From positions 62,001 through 126,000 of the forward strand of contig JANRJS010000013.1 of NCBI GenBank assembly GCA_033763835.1: a DNA stretch of 64,000 nt, in the 5' to 3' direction. The translations under genes and the position numbers were made by a program. The stretch comes from JAPKYZ01 sp033763835 (GTDB taxonomy: Bacteria > Acidobacteriota > Terriglobia > Bryobacterales > Bryobacteraceae). Below, in pieces: positions 27,423-33,998 of the stretch. The stretch's first letter is position 1. Each line of letters begins with the position of its first letter. Below the pieces are notes generated by a model. That model had not been told where the DNA came from. It did no database searches and saw only the letters and a program-made list of their open reading frames with translations.

Positions 27423-28049
27423 ATGACGACACGGAGCATGGCGATTCTTCTCGCCACCGCGGCGATCCCGACGGTGGCGCAGGATATAGACGAGCGCGCG
27501 GTAATCCGCGTTGCCAGCGAGGTGCAAAAGCGGATTCTTTCCCTGCCGGAATACGGTGTTTTCGACTCGCTGAACTTCGGCATCAAGGGCACGACGGTAA
27601 TTTTGAAAGGGTATGCCTCTCGCCCGATCCTCAAGGACTCGGCGGAGCGCGTGGTGAAGGGCATCGAAGGTGTAACCGCTGTCGATAACAAAATTCAGGT
27701 ACTTCCGCTTTCGCCGATGGACGACCAGATTCGGGCGGCGCTGTACGCTCGCATCTACCGGCATCCTGCCTTGCAACGCTATGGCCAAGCGGTGGGCGGC
27801 GCCAACCGGTTCTTTTCGGTGGCGCGCGCGGCGGGCGGAATCACCAACGATCCGCCGATCGGCTTTCATGCGATCCATCTGGTGGTGCAGAATGGCAACG
27901 TAACGCTGGCGGGCGTGGTCAACAATTCGGGCGACAAGGCGCTGGCCGGAATTTTGGCGAATCAGGTCCCAAGCGTGTTCGCGGTCGAAAACGACATTCT
28001 GGTAGATAACGACGACGCGCGGAAAGCCGCCAAACCGCCGAAAAAGTAG
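27423..28049 (+). CDS. Exported protein with two BON domains
   Basis: 208 residues from ATG 27423; a longer in-frame reading exists but runs through the divergent gene. Signal peptide (MTTRSMAILLATAAIPTVAQ). First BON domain at about 30-95 (VQKRILSLPEYGVFDSLNFG, VTAVDNKIQVLPLS) and a second, partly diverged one around 100-195 (VVQNGNVTLAGVVNNSGDKA). BON proteins such as OsmY and Kbp are periplasmic or membrane-associated and take part in envelope stress or lipid binding. The tail is Lys/Pro-rich. Followed after 25 bases by tRNA-Ser. Confidence 0.85.
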   Translation: MTTRSMAILLATAAIPTVAQDIDERAVIRVASEVQKRILSLPEYGVFDSLNFGIKGTTVILKGYASRPILKDSAERVVKGIEGVTAVDNKIQVLPLSPMDDQIRAALYARIYRHPALQRYGQAVGGANRFFSVARAAGGITNDPPIGFHAIHLVVQNGNVTLAGVVNNSGDKALAGILANQVPSVFAVENDILVDNDDARKAAKPPKK

Positions 28050-28074
28050 CGGTATACTGAAAGTGTCCCGACGC

Positions 28075-28164
28075 GGTGAGGTGCGAGAGTGGTTGAATCG
28101 GGCGGTCTCGAAAACCGTTGAACCTTTACGGGTTCCGTGAGTTCGAATCTCACCCTCACCGCCA
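28075..28164 (+). tRNA. tRNA-Ser (CGA)
   Basis: 90 bases including encoded CCA. Acceptor GGTGAGG pairs with CCTCACC; anticodon loop CTCGAAA gives anticodon CGA (reads UCG); long variable arm; T loop TTCGAAT. Its last 25 bases recur at 29829-29853, so it is the integration site of the following islet. Confidence 0.95.
28140..28164 (+). repeat. attL-like repeat: 3' end of tRNA-Ser
   Basis: 25 bp (AGTTCGAATCTCACCC...) identical to 29829-29853 and covering the T-arm and acceptor end including CCA. This is the usual crossover segment for tRNA-targeting elements. Confidence 0.9.
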
Positions 28165-28269
28165 TTTATTTTTAATGACTTACGAGAAGTAAGCGTAGAA
28201 TTGTATGGACAGAATGCAGTTGGACGCACCGTTAAGTCCATTCCCCTCAACGTGCCAGAATTAGGCGGG

Positions 28270-28282
28270 ACCCTCACCGCCA
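28270..28282 (+). repeat. Third partial copy of the tRNA-Ser 3' end
   Basis: ACCCTCACCGCCA, 13 bases identical to the tRNA end, 106 bases after it. Suggests an earlier or nested integration event at the same site. Confidence 0.65.
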
Positions 28283-28405
28283 CCGTTGCACGCTAGAACC
28301 CTCACTACAAAACTTAAGTAACAACGACTTTTTCCGCGTGAAACGCTGCGAGGGGCGACAGGTCTGCCGCTCTGAATTGTAGGAGCGAAATGGGGCCCCG
28401 AAAGG

Positions 28406-28426
28406 TTATTGCAAGATGTGCAATAA
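28406..28426 (+). promoter_or_regulatory. Inverted repeat, putative operator of the HTH gene
   Basis: TTATTGCA and TGCAATAA, perfect 8-base arms around AGATG, centred 26 bases before the HTH start. Position and symmetry fit autoregulation by the HTH protein encoded next. Confidence 0.6.
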
Positions 28427-28441
28427 TACGGACTGGGTGAT

Positions 28442-29116
28442 ATGCCTCTCACGCCACTACGCGCGGCCCGGCAAAGGGCGGGGCTTTCTCAACAAGCCGC
28501 AGCGGCGCGAATGGGCGTTTCACAGCCGTACTATTCGCAACTGGAGGGCGGGACGCGGTTTCTGCCGGAAGAAGTAGCTTCGTTGGCCGTCGACAAACTA
28601 GGTGCCTCGCCTTCCGTCCTACCGTTGCCCCCACTTTCCATTGCTTGGCCCACAGTCTCTCCAGAACGGCTGACGTCGGCGCTTGCCGCCCTTGGGTATC
28701 CTCCGTTTGGCCATTTGCGAAAAGCCGCAAGACCGATCAATCCGGCGCTGGTCGTAGCTGGCGCACTGGCGCATGCCGATCTCGATGTCCGGCTGGTAGA
28801 GTCGCTCCCTTGGGCGCTCGCGGCTTTCGCCGATCTCGACGTCGAGTGGCTTGCGGCCCAATGCCGGCTGCTGAACCTGCAAAACCGGCTCGGCTATTTG
28901 GTCGCGTTGGCCAATGAGGGAGAAACTCGTACGCCGCACTTGGTGCGGTTGGGTTCGCAGTTGGAGGTTGCAAGGCTAGCTGGCGAAGGCACATTGTGCC
29001 GCGACTCTATGTCTAGGGCTGAGCGCGATTGGATCAGAAAAAACCGATCGACTACCGCAGAGCATTGGCGACTGCTGACAAGCCTCACTCGAGAACAATT
29101 GCCGTATGCCTCATGA
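28442..29116 (+). CDS. XRE-family HTH protein (putative antitoxin)
   Basis: 224 residues from ATG 28442. N-terminal Cro/C1-type helix-turn-helix (LRAARQRAGLSQQAAAARMG, VSQPYYSQLEGG, about 5-45), followed by about 150 mainly helical residues without a known motif. It overlaps the nucleotidyltransferase gene by 11 bases, so the two are translationally coupled; this is the arrangement of AbiE-type modules, where the HTH partner represses the operon and restrains the enzyme. The inverted repeat just upstream is the likely operator. Confidence 0.8.
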   Translation: MPLTPLRAARQRAGLSQQAAAARMGVSQPYYSQLEGGTRFLPEEVASLAVDKLGASPSVLPLPPLSIAWPTVSPERLTSALAALGYPPFGHLRKAARPINPALVVAGALAHADLDVRLVESLPWALAAFADLDVEWLAAQCRLLNLQNRLGYLVALANEGETRTPHLVRLGSQLEVARLAGEGTLCRDSMSRAERDWIRKNRSTTAEHWRLLTSLTREQLPYAS

Positions 29117-29684
29117 AAGTCCATCCGAGCCTTGGCTGTCGTTCCTGAACGACGTCGATGCCGCACTCGACGAGCGCACCGAACTCCACTGCATGGGCGG
29201 GTTCGCAATCATGCAGGCTTATGGCTTCGACCGAGCGACGGTGGACATCGATGTTCTGTCGGTGGTCCCGTATTCGAGCGGCGCTAGCCTTCTAAAACTT
29301 GCAGGCAAGGAATCACTTCTCCGAACAGAACACGCCATTTACGTCGACGTCGTTACGGTCGCAACAGCACCGGAAGAGTATGCAACCCGCGTCGTGCCAC
29401 TATGTCCGGGCCATTGGGAACGCCTTAACCTGTACGTTTTGGAAGCCCACGATCTGGCGCTGACGAAACTAGAGCGAAACTTCGAACGCGACCGGGCGGA
29501 TGTCGCCTACCTCGCGAGTGCCGGCTTCTTGAAGCCGGCAATTCTCCGCGAACGGTACTTTAAAGAACTTCGGCCTTATATCCATGGCCGTAAATCCTGG
29601 CATGATCGGACTCTCGAACTCTGGCTTGAGGCGTACTTCCCAATCGACAACAGGCTCGGACCGGGGGCCTCCAATCGCGAATGA
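29106..29684 (+). CDS. DUF6036-like nucleotidyltransferase (putative toxin)
   Basis: 192 residues. Minimal nucleotidyltransferase core: GG at 31-32, then the metal-binding Asp47 and Asp49 in RATVDIDVL, the pattern shared by DUF6036 and AbiEii-type enzymes. A later ALTKLERNFERDRADVAYL segment also fits that family. Related enzymes act as toxins by adding nucleotides to tRNA ends, but activity here is inferred only from the fold. It is cargo of the tRNA-Ser islet, with the HTH gene as overlapping upstream partner. Confidence 0.75.
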   Translation: MPHESPSEPWLSFLNDVDAALDERTELHCMGGFAIMQAYGFDRATVDIDVLSVVPYSSGASLLKLAGKESLLRTEHAIYVDVVTVATAPEEYATRVVPLCPGHWERLNLYVLEAHDLALTKLERNFERDRADVAYLASAGFLKPAILRERYFKELRPYIHGRKSWHDRTLELWLEAYFPIDNRLGPGASNRE

Positions 29685-29828
29685 TGACCATTGAGGTCTT
29701 CGTGTCGCACTTATTCATCAGCGTGCAATCGCGTGTAATGTGGCACGGCATCCATGGCATAAATGGCGTCGCGAGCAACGTGTATTCTGGAAGATGTAGG
29801 AAGATGTAGATGGGGTGCGCGAAGGGAA

Positions 29829-29853
29829 AGTTCGAATCTCACCCTCACCGCCA
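29829..29853 (+). repeat. attR-like repeat: copy of tRNA-Ser 3' end
   Basis: 25-bp perfect copy of 28140-28164. Sequence on either side is unrelated to tRNA-Ser, so this is a fragment, not a second tRNA gene. Just upstream, an 11-base tandem (GAAGATGTAGG) is present at about 29789-29810. Confidence 0.9.
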
Positions 29854-29873
29854 CTCTAATTGCTTGCATTTTC

Positions 29874-29949
<76 letters not shown>

Positions 29950-30079
29950 ACGTCTTCAATCCCGAGCCTCCACAAGGTAGGACGCGGCACTGGCGCTCCA
30001 TCTCGAGTGCATAGGTCTTGCTCTTGGTCCCAAGCGGACTCGCGGATGCGCTTGCCGGACATTGACGCTCCGGAATTCC

Positions 30080-30469
30080 CTAGTTGGCGCACTGCGGGCA
30101 GAATCCGTAAAGGACGATGTCGTGGCGGGTCATTTTGAAGCCGGAGGGCAGCAGGCTGTTTAGCGGTACGCAGCCGGGTAAATCGAACAAACGAAAGCAG
30201 CGCTGGCAGCGGAAATGGTGGTGGTGCGGCTTTTCGGCGATTTCGTACCGGGTGCTCGTCTCGCCCGGCAGATTCACTTCGGCGACTTCCCCGGACTGGA
30301 TGAGCGCGTGGACCGCCCGGTACACGGTAGCGATTCCGACCTGTGGGTAACGCCGTTTCGCCGCGACGTGGATTTCCGGGGGTGTCAAGGCATACGAAGC
30401 GGACCGAATCGCCTCAATGATGGCGGATCGCGGGACGGTGCGGCGGATTATCGTACGCTCGGTTGACAT
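30080..30469 (-). CDS. Fur-family metalloregulator
   Basis: 129 residues from ATG 30469 (TTG 30475 is also possible). Winged-helix DNA-binding domain with VGIATVYRAVHALIQSG; regulatory histidines HHHH at 82-85 and structural zinc pairs Cys88/Cys91 and Cys124/Cys127. Which metal it senses cannot be read off; divergence from a cobalt/nickel-type ECF transporter suggests nickel (Nur-like), cobalt or zinc (Zur-like) rather than iron. A long inverted repeat in the shared promoter region (30469-30498) is its likely target and it probably represses both directions. Confidence 0.88.
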   Translation of the reverse strand: MSTERTIIRRTVPRSAIIEAIRSASYALTPPEIHVAAKRRYPQVGIATVYRAVHALIQSGEVAEVNLPGETSTRYEIAEKPHHHHFRCQRCFRLFDLPGCVPLNSLLPSGFKMTRHDIVLYGFCPQCAN

Positions 30470-30498
30470 TATCAATAGTGATAACGCAATATTGATAA
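30469..30498 (+). promoter_or_regulatory. Large dyad operator between fur-type gene and cbiM
   Basis: TTATCAATA (30469-30477) and TATTGATAA (30490-30498) are perfect 9-base arms with a 12-base spacer; nested inside is TTATCA-ATAG-TGATAA. The right arm ends at the cbiM ribosome-binding site (AAGGA) and the left arm touches the regulator's ATG, so binding would block both genes. Confidence 0.75.
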
Positions 30499-30507
30499 GG
30501 AAGCAAG

Positions 30508-31143
30508 ATGCATATCGCCGAGGGATTTCTTCCTTTCGCCCATGCGGCGGCTTGGACTGCGGCGGCGGTCCCTGCCATAGCCGACGGCCTTCGGCAGCTC
30601 AACCGGCGCGTGGCGGAGGATCGCTCGCAACGCTACTTATTGGCAGCGGCGGCTGCATTTACATTCGCCCTTTCCGCTTTGAAGCTGCCGTCGGTTGCCG
30701 GATCCAGTTCGCATCCCACCGGAGTCGCGCTCGGGACCATCCTTTTCGGACCACGCATCATGAGCGTCATCGGAACCCTGGTGCTGCTGTTCCAAGCCTT
30801 GCTACTGGCTCACGGGGGATTGACGACGCTGGGCGCGAACGCCTTCTCGATGGCGATCGCCGGACCGTGGATGGCCTGGGCCGTGTACAAGCTCTTGGCG
30901 CGCTTCGGTACGGCGCCCTCGACGTTTGTCGCGGCGTTTGCGGCCGATCTTTTCACCTACACGATGACCGCGACGCAACTGGCGTTGGCATTCCCCGCGG
31001 CCGATGGCGGATTCGCCGCATCGGTCTCGCGATTTCTCGGCGTCTTCGGTGTCACGCAGCTTCCGTTGGCGATCTTCGAAGGCTTGCTGACGGTGTTCGT
31101 TTTGCGCTCGTTGCAGCCGCAGACCAAGGAGGCGCTCGCATGA
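30508..31143 (+). CDS. cbiM: ECF transporter S component CbiM (cobalt/nickel)
   Basis: 211 residues with several transmembrane helices. Begins MHIAEGFLP; the Met-His N-terminus forms the metal-binding site in CbiM/NikM proteins. SSSHPTGVALG and HGGLTTLGANAFSMAIAGP are family hallmarks. It brings Co2+ or Ni2+ across the inner membrane together with the N, Q and O subunits encoded next, each joined by an overlapping start/stop. Confidence 0.93.
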   Translation: MHIAEGFLPFAHAAAWTAAAVPAIADGLRQLNRRVAEDRSQRYLLAAAAAFTFALSALKLPSVAGSSSHPTGVALGTILFGPRIMSVIGTLVLLFQALLLAHGGLTTLGANAFSMAIAGPWMAWAVYKLLARFGTAPSTFVAAFAADLFTYTMTATQLALAFPAADGGFAASVSRFLGVFGVTQLPLAIFEGLLTVFVLRSLQPQTKEALA

Positions 31144-31391
31144 AGAGTCCTCTCTCTTGGGCGTTGCTGGGCGCATTGCTTTTCGGGTCGATCGCCGCCT
31201 ATCCCTGGGGCGGCGAAGGTACCGACGATCGGGCGATCGGCATGGTGGCGCAGCTCCGGCCCGACTACGCCCCCTGGCGGGCGCCCGTTTTTGAGCCTTC
31301 CGAACAGGTCGAGAAGTGGTTATTCGTCTTTCAGGCGGCGGTGGGCGGCGCTGTCGTCGGCTGGGCGATCGCACAGCGGAGGAGAGCGTGA
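31140..31391 (+). CDS. cbiN: ECF transporter small subunit CbiN
   Basis: 83 residues; ATG overlaps the cbiM stop. Two transmembrane segments flank an extracytoplasmic loop with PDYAPWRAPVFEPSEQVEKWLF, the CbiN signature. CbiN works with CbiM to load cobalt. Presence of CbiN rather than a NikN or NikL form favours cobalt for this system. Confidence 0.88.
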   Translation: MKSPLSWALLGALLFGSIAAYPWGGEGTDDRAIGMVAQLRPDYAPWRAPVFEPSEQVEKWLFVFQAAVGGAVVGWAIAQRRRA

Positions 31392-31813
31392 AGGTTCTAG
31401 CGGCATCCGCTTTTTTCATCGGTGTGGGAACGTTAACCATCGCCTGGAACGATCCTTCGCAGGCCGTTGCCACGGCGATACGCTCCATGGCCGCCACGGC
31501 TTGTTTGATTCTGCTCGCGCGAACCCAATCGGCGCCGAAGTGGTTTGCGCGGATTTCGAAAATCCCGGCGCTCGCTCCGCTCGGCGATGTCGCGTTGCTG
31601 ACATTCCGCTTGATCCGCCTTTTGGAGGAGACCCGCCGTCGGGCAAACCGTGCCCAGGACTTTCGGCTCGGGACGGCAAGTGGCCGAGCGCGACTGCGAT
31701 CCGCCGCTTATTCCGCGGCGCATCTGTTTCCGGAGAGCGTTCGCCGCGCGCAAGCGTTGGAACGGGCGCTGGACTGCCGCCTAGCCGGACCGACGCTGCG
31801 GGTCATTCCATGA
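31388..31813 (+). CDS. cbiQ: Short CbiQ-like ECF T component
   Basis: 141 residues from GTG 31388, which overlaps the cbiN stop. Matches the C-terminal half of CbiQ: LGDVALLTFRLIRLLEETRRRANRAQDFR is the coupling helix that docks on the ATPase, and FPESVRRAQALERALDCR the second. A complete CbiQ is about 230-260 residues, as the second copy at 63397 shows. The N-terminal helices are missing here and no upstream frame supplies them. Either a naturally minimal T subunit or one shortened by deletion next to cbiN. Confidence 0.8.
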   Translation: MKVLAASAFFIGVGTLTIAWNDPSQAVATAIRSMAATACLILLARTQSAPKWFARISKIPALAPLGDVALLTFRLIRLLEETRRRANRAQDFRLGTASGRARLRSAAYSAAHLFPESVRRAQALERALDCRLAGPTLRVIP

Positions 31814-32850
31814 GCATTTTAGAATCGCGGCGTTTGTCGCATCGATACCCGAACGATACGGCCGCCCTGCAAGGCGTCGATCTGCAGTTGGCGGAAGGCA
31901 GCCGGACCGTGCTGACCGGTCCCAACGGATCCGGCAAGACAACCTTACTGTTGCATCTGAATGGCGCGTTGAAGCCGTCTTCCGGATCGGTACTCCTTCG
32001 CGGCGAAGAGATGGGCTATTCGCGCGACGAACTGACGCGTTGGCGCCGCCAAGTCGGTTTCGTGTTCCAAAATCCCGACGATCAGTTGTTCGCGCCAACG
32101 GTTGCGCAAGATGTCTCGTTCGGCCCGCTGAACCTGGGTCTAGACGAAAGCGAGGCGCGGCGGCGTACCGAATGGGCGATGGAACGGCTATCGATCTCCG
32201 GCTTGGCGCATCGCGCGCCGCACGAGTTGAGCTACGGCCAGAAGAAGCGCGCCGCGATTGCCGGAGCGATTGCGATGAAGCCCGACGTTCTGCTGCTGGA
32301 CGAGCCAACCGCCGGACTCGACGAGCCGTCCCGGGCCGCTCTGCTCGAAACGTTGACTTCGCTGAACGAATCGGGAACGACGCTACTCGCCGCCACGCAT
32401 GACGACAAGCTGGCGCGCGATTGGGGGCACTTCACGGTCACGTTGGACGAAGGCCGCGTGAGCGGTGTATGCCGGACCGTTGCGGCGTCGCTGGCGACGA
32501 AACGAATGGTGCACGCGCAGATGGCCGTCTGCCTTGGCTGTTGCTGCGGGCGCGTCGATAAAGGAAAGCCGGAGGTGCCGATCGATCGACTGAAGTCCGC
32601 CTGGAAAGAGAATAAGCTTCTAAAGTTCGTCCAGCTCTCGATTTCGGGCTGCCTCGGTCCCTGCGACGTTCCGAACGTCGTTAAGATTTCTAGCGCCCGC
32701 GGACAAGAATGGATCGGCAACATTAAAGACCCTGCCGAATACGAACTGCTGATCGACTGGGCGAAGCGCGTTAAGGCCGAGGATTCCCTACTACCGCTAC
32801 CCGTGCCATTCGACGGCCGCCGTTTCGATCCGTTCCGCTCGAGCCGCTAA
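31810..32850 (+). CDS. cbiO: CbiO ATPase fused to a (2Fe-2S) ferredoxin-like domain
   Basis: 346 residues; ATG overlaps the cbiQ stop. Residues 1-230 are the ECF ATPase: Walker A GPNGSGKTT (37-45), Q-loop FVFQNPDDQLFAP, signature LSYGQKKR, Walker B VLLLDEP. Residues about 235-330 form a second domain with CLGCCCGR (Cys241, 244, 245, 246) and GCLGPC (Cys281, Cys285), as in the small ferredoxin-like proteins found with cobalt and cobalamin genes. The fusion suggests the metal or cofactor status of the domain may be tied to transport. The stop overlaps the next gene tail-to-tail by 3 bases. Confidence 0.9.
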   Translation: MSILESRRLSHRYPNDTAALQGVDLQLAEGSRTVLTGPNGSGKTTLLLHLNGALKPSSGSVLLRGEEMGYSRDELTRWRRQVGFVFQNPDDQLFAPTVAQDVSFGPLNLGLDESEARRRTEWAMERLSISGLAHRAPHELSYGQKKRAAIAGAIAMKPDVLLLDEPTAGLDEPSRAALLETLTSLNESGTTLLAATHDDKLARDWGHFTVTLDEGRVSGVCRTVAASLATKRMVHAQMAVCLGCCCGRVDKGKPEVPIDRLKSAWKENKLLKFVQLSISGCLGPCDVPNVVKISSARGQEWIGNIKDPAEYELLIDWAKRVKAEDSLLPLPVPFDGRRFDPFRSSR

Positions 32851-33998
32851 AGATACGCAAGCGCGGGATAGCGCTTGCCCGCCTTGAGGCGTGCGTACCA
32901 GCGGCATGCGGGCAGCAGCGCCAACGTCGTTACCATAGCGACGAACGGCGTCAGCCAAAGCGGAAATCCGAAGCCTTTGGGAATACCGCCGAAACGGTTG
33001 GCGAAATCGAAGGACTCTCGCGGAAAGCCGATAGCGGCCGCGGCCGTCAAAGCCAGGATATGGAGCGCATAAAGGTGGGCGACATAGAAGAAAAGCGGAA
33101 CCTGGCCGAGCGGCGCAACGGCGCCCTTTCCCGAAGAAGGCCGGCGCTCCAACCACGCCAGCATAAGCATCGCCGGCCCTAGCGTCATCAGAGCGAATTG
33201 GAGCGAGATCGGGTACTTCGTGACGTTCAAGAAGGACATCACCGAACGTCCAAGGCCTTCGTAGGTCACGAAGGGAAACGGGTCGCCGTAGGCGTTGGAC
33301 GCGCGCAGGGCGAGGAACAGCACAATCAGGATCCATCCAAGCCGCCGAAGCCGGGCGCCGCCGTCTTCCCAAAACAACCACTTCGCCAGTCCGAAACCGC
33401 AAAGCGTCAAGCCAACCACCGGCAGCACCGGATAGGTCGTCCGGACTTCGAACCCGCTGGGAAGCGGTAGGACGTTCTGCCGATGAACGAACGACCAGAG
33501 GTAATGCGCCACGGTCCCCGGCGGGAAGCGCACGGCATCCAGAAGATTGTGGCCAAAGACGATGGCGGCGCCGACGGCGAGGCATGCTCGCGCGCCGAAG
33601 CGAGCGAAAGCCGCCAACACCAACTGCGCGACGCCCAGCGCGGCGATCACCTGAAAAAACTTTCGCGGCCAAAGCGGGTTGAACGTCCAGGCCCAATCGA
33701 TAACGGTGAACTCGAGAAAGATCAGCAGCAATCCGCGAATCGCGAAGCGACGTTGTGCGTCCTCCGGCGAGCGCTTCTGCGATCCGAACCAGGCCGACAC
33801 ACCCATAAGAAACGCAAACACCGGAGCGCAAAAGTGGCTCGCCCATCGCATCCAGAAGAGCGGCGGCGTTACCGCATCCAGGTTCATCGGATCGGTAAGC
33901 GTGCCGGGTCCGACCGCGTATTCGCGCGCGTGATCCATCGTCATCAGCACCATCACCATGCCGCGGACGAAGTCGATGGAGGCGAATCGCGGCGCCAT
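32847..33998 (-). CDS. Multispanning membrane protein, DUF1624/acyltransferase-like
   Basis: 383 residues from ATG 33998, which overlaps the TonB receptor stop as TGATG; an upstream in-frame start would lie inside that gene. About ten hydrophobic segments; IDFVRGMVMVLMTMDHARE at the N-terminus is the heparan-alpha-glucosaminide acetyltransferase/DUF1624 signature with a likely catalytic His. Such proteins move acyl groups to periplasmic sugars. Its place as last gene of a metal-uptake operon is unexplained. Confidence 0.8.
   Translation of the reverse strand: MAPRFASIDFVRGMVMVLMTMDHAREYAVGPGTLTDPMNLDAVTPPLFWMRWASHFCAPVFAFLMGVSAWFGSQKRSPEDAQRRFAIRGLLLIFLEFTVIDWAWTFNPLWPRKFFQVIAALGVAQLVLAAFARFGARACLAVGAAIVFGHNLLDAVRFPPGTVAHYLWSFVHRQNVLPLPSGFEVRTTYPVLPVVGLTLCGFGLAKWLFWEDGGARLRRLGWILIVLFLALRASNAYGDPFPFVTYEGLGRSVMSFLNVTKYPISLQFALMTLGPAMLMLAWLERRPSSGKGAVAPLGQVPLFFYVAHLYALHILALTAAAAIGFPRESFDFANRFGGIPKGFGFPLWLTPFVAMVTTLALLPACRWYARLKAGKRYPALAYL

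Larger units (their letters stand above)
28165..28441. other. Noncoding lead-in of the tRNA-Ser islet
   Basis: No gene can be supported here. It is relatively AT-rich, and contains a third partial copy of the tRNA end at 28270-28282 and an inverted repeat at 28406-28426 just ahead of the HTH gene. Confidence 0.6.
28165..29853 (+). mobile_element. 1.7-kb genomic islet integrated at tRNA-Ser
   Basis: Bounded on the left by the intact tRNA-Ser and on the right by a 25-bp copy of its 3' end. It carries only an HTH protein and a DUF6036-type nucleotidyltransferase, no integrase. The right edge lies 20 bases before tRNA-Ile2. Probably moved in trans by another element's integrase, or is what is left after loss of one. 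Confidence 0.75.

Noticed and set aside
29685..29828. Integrase remnant at the right end of the tRNA-Ser islet
   Set aside because: Checked both strands for tyrosine-recombinase C-terminal motifs; none is visible.
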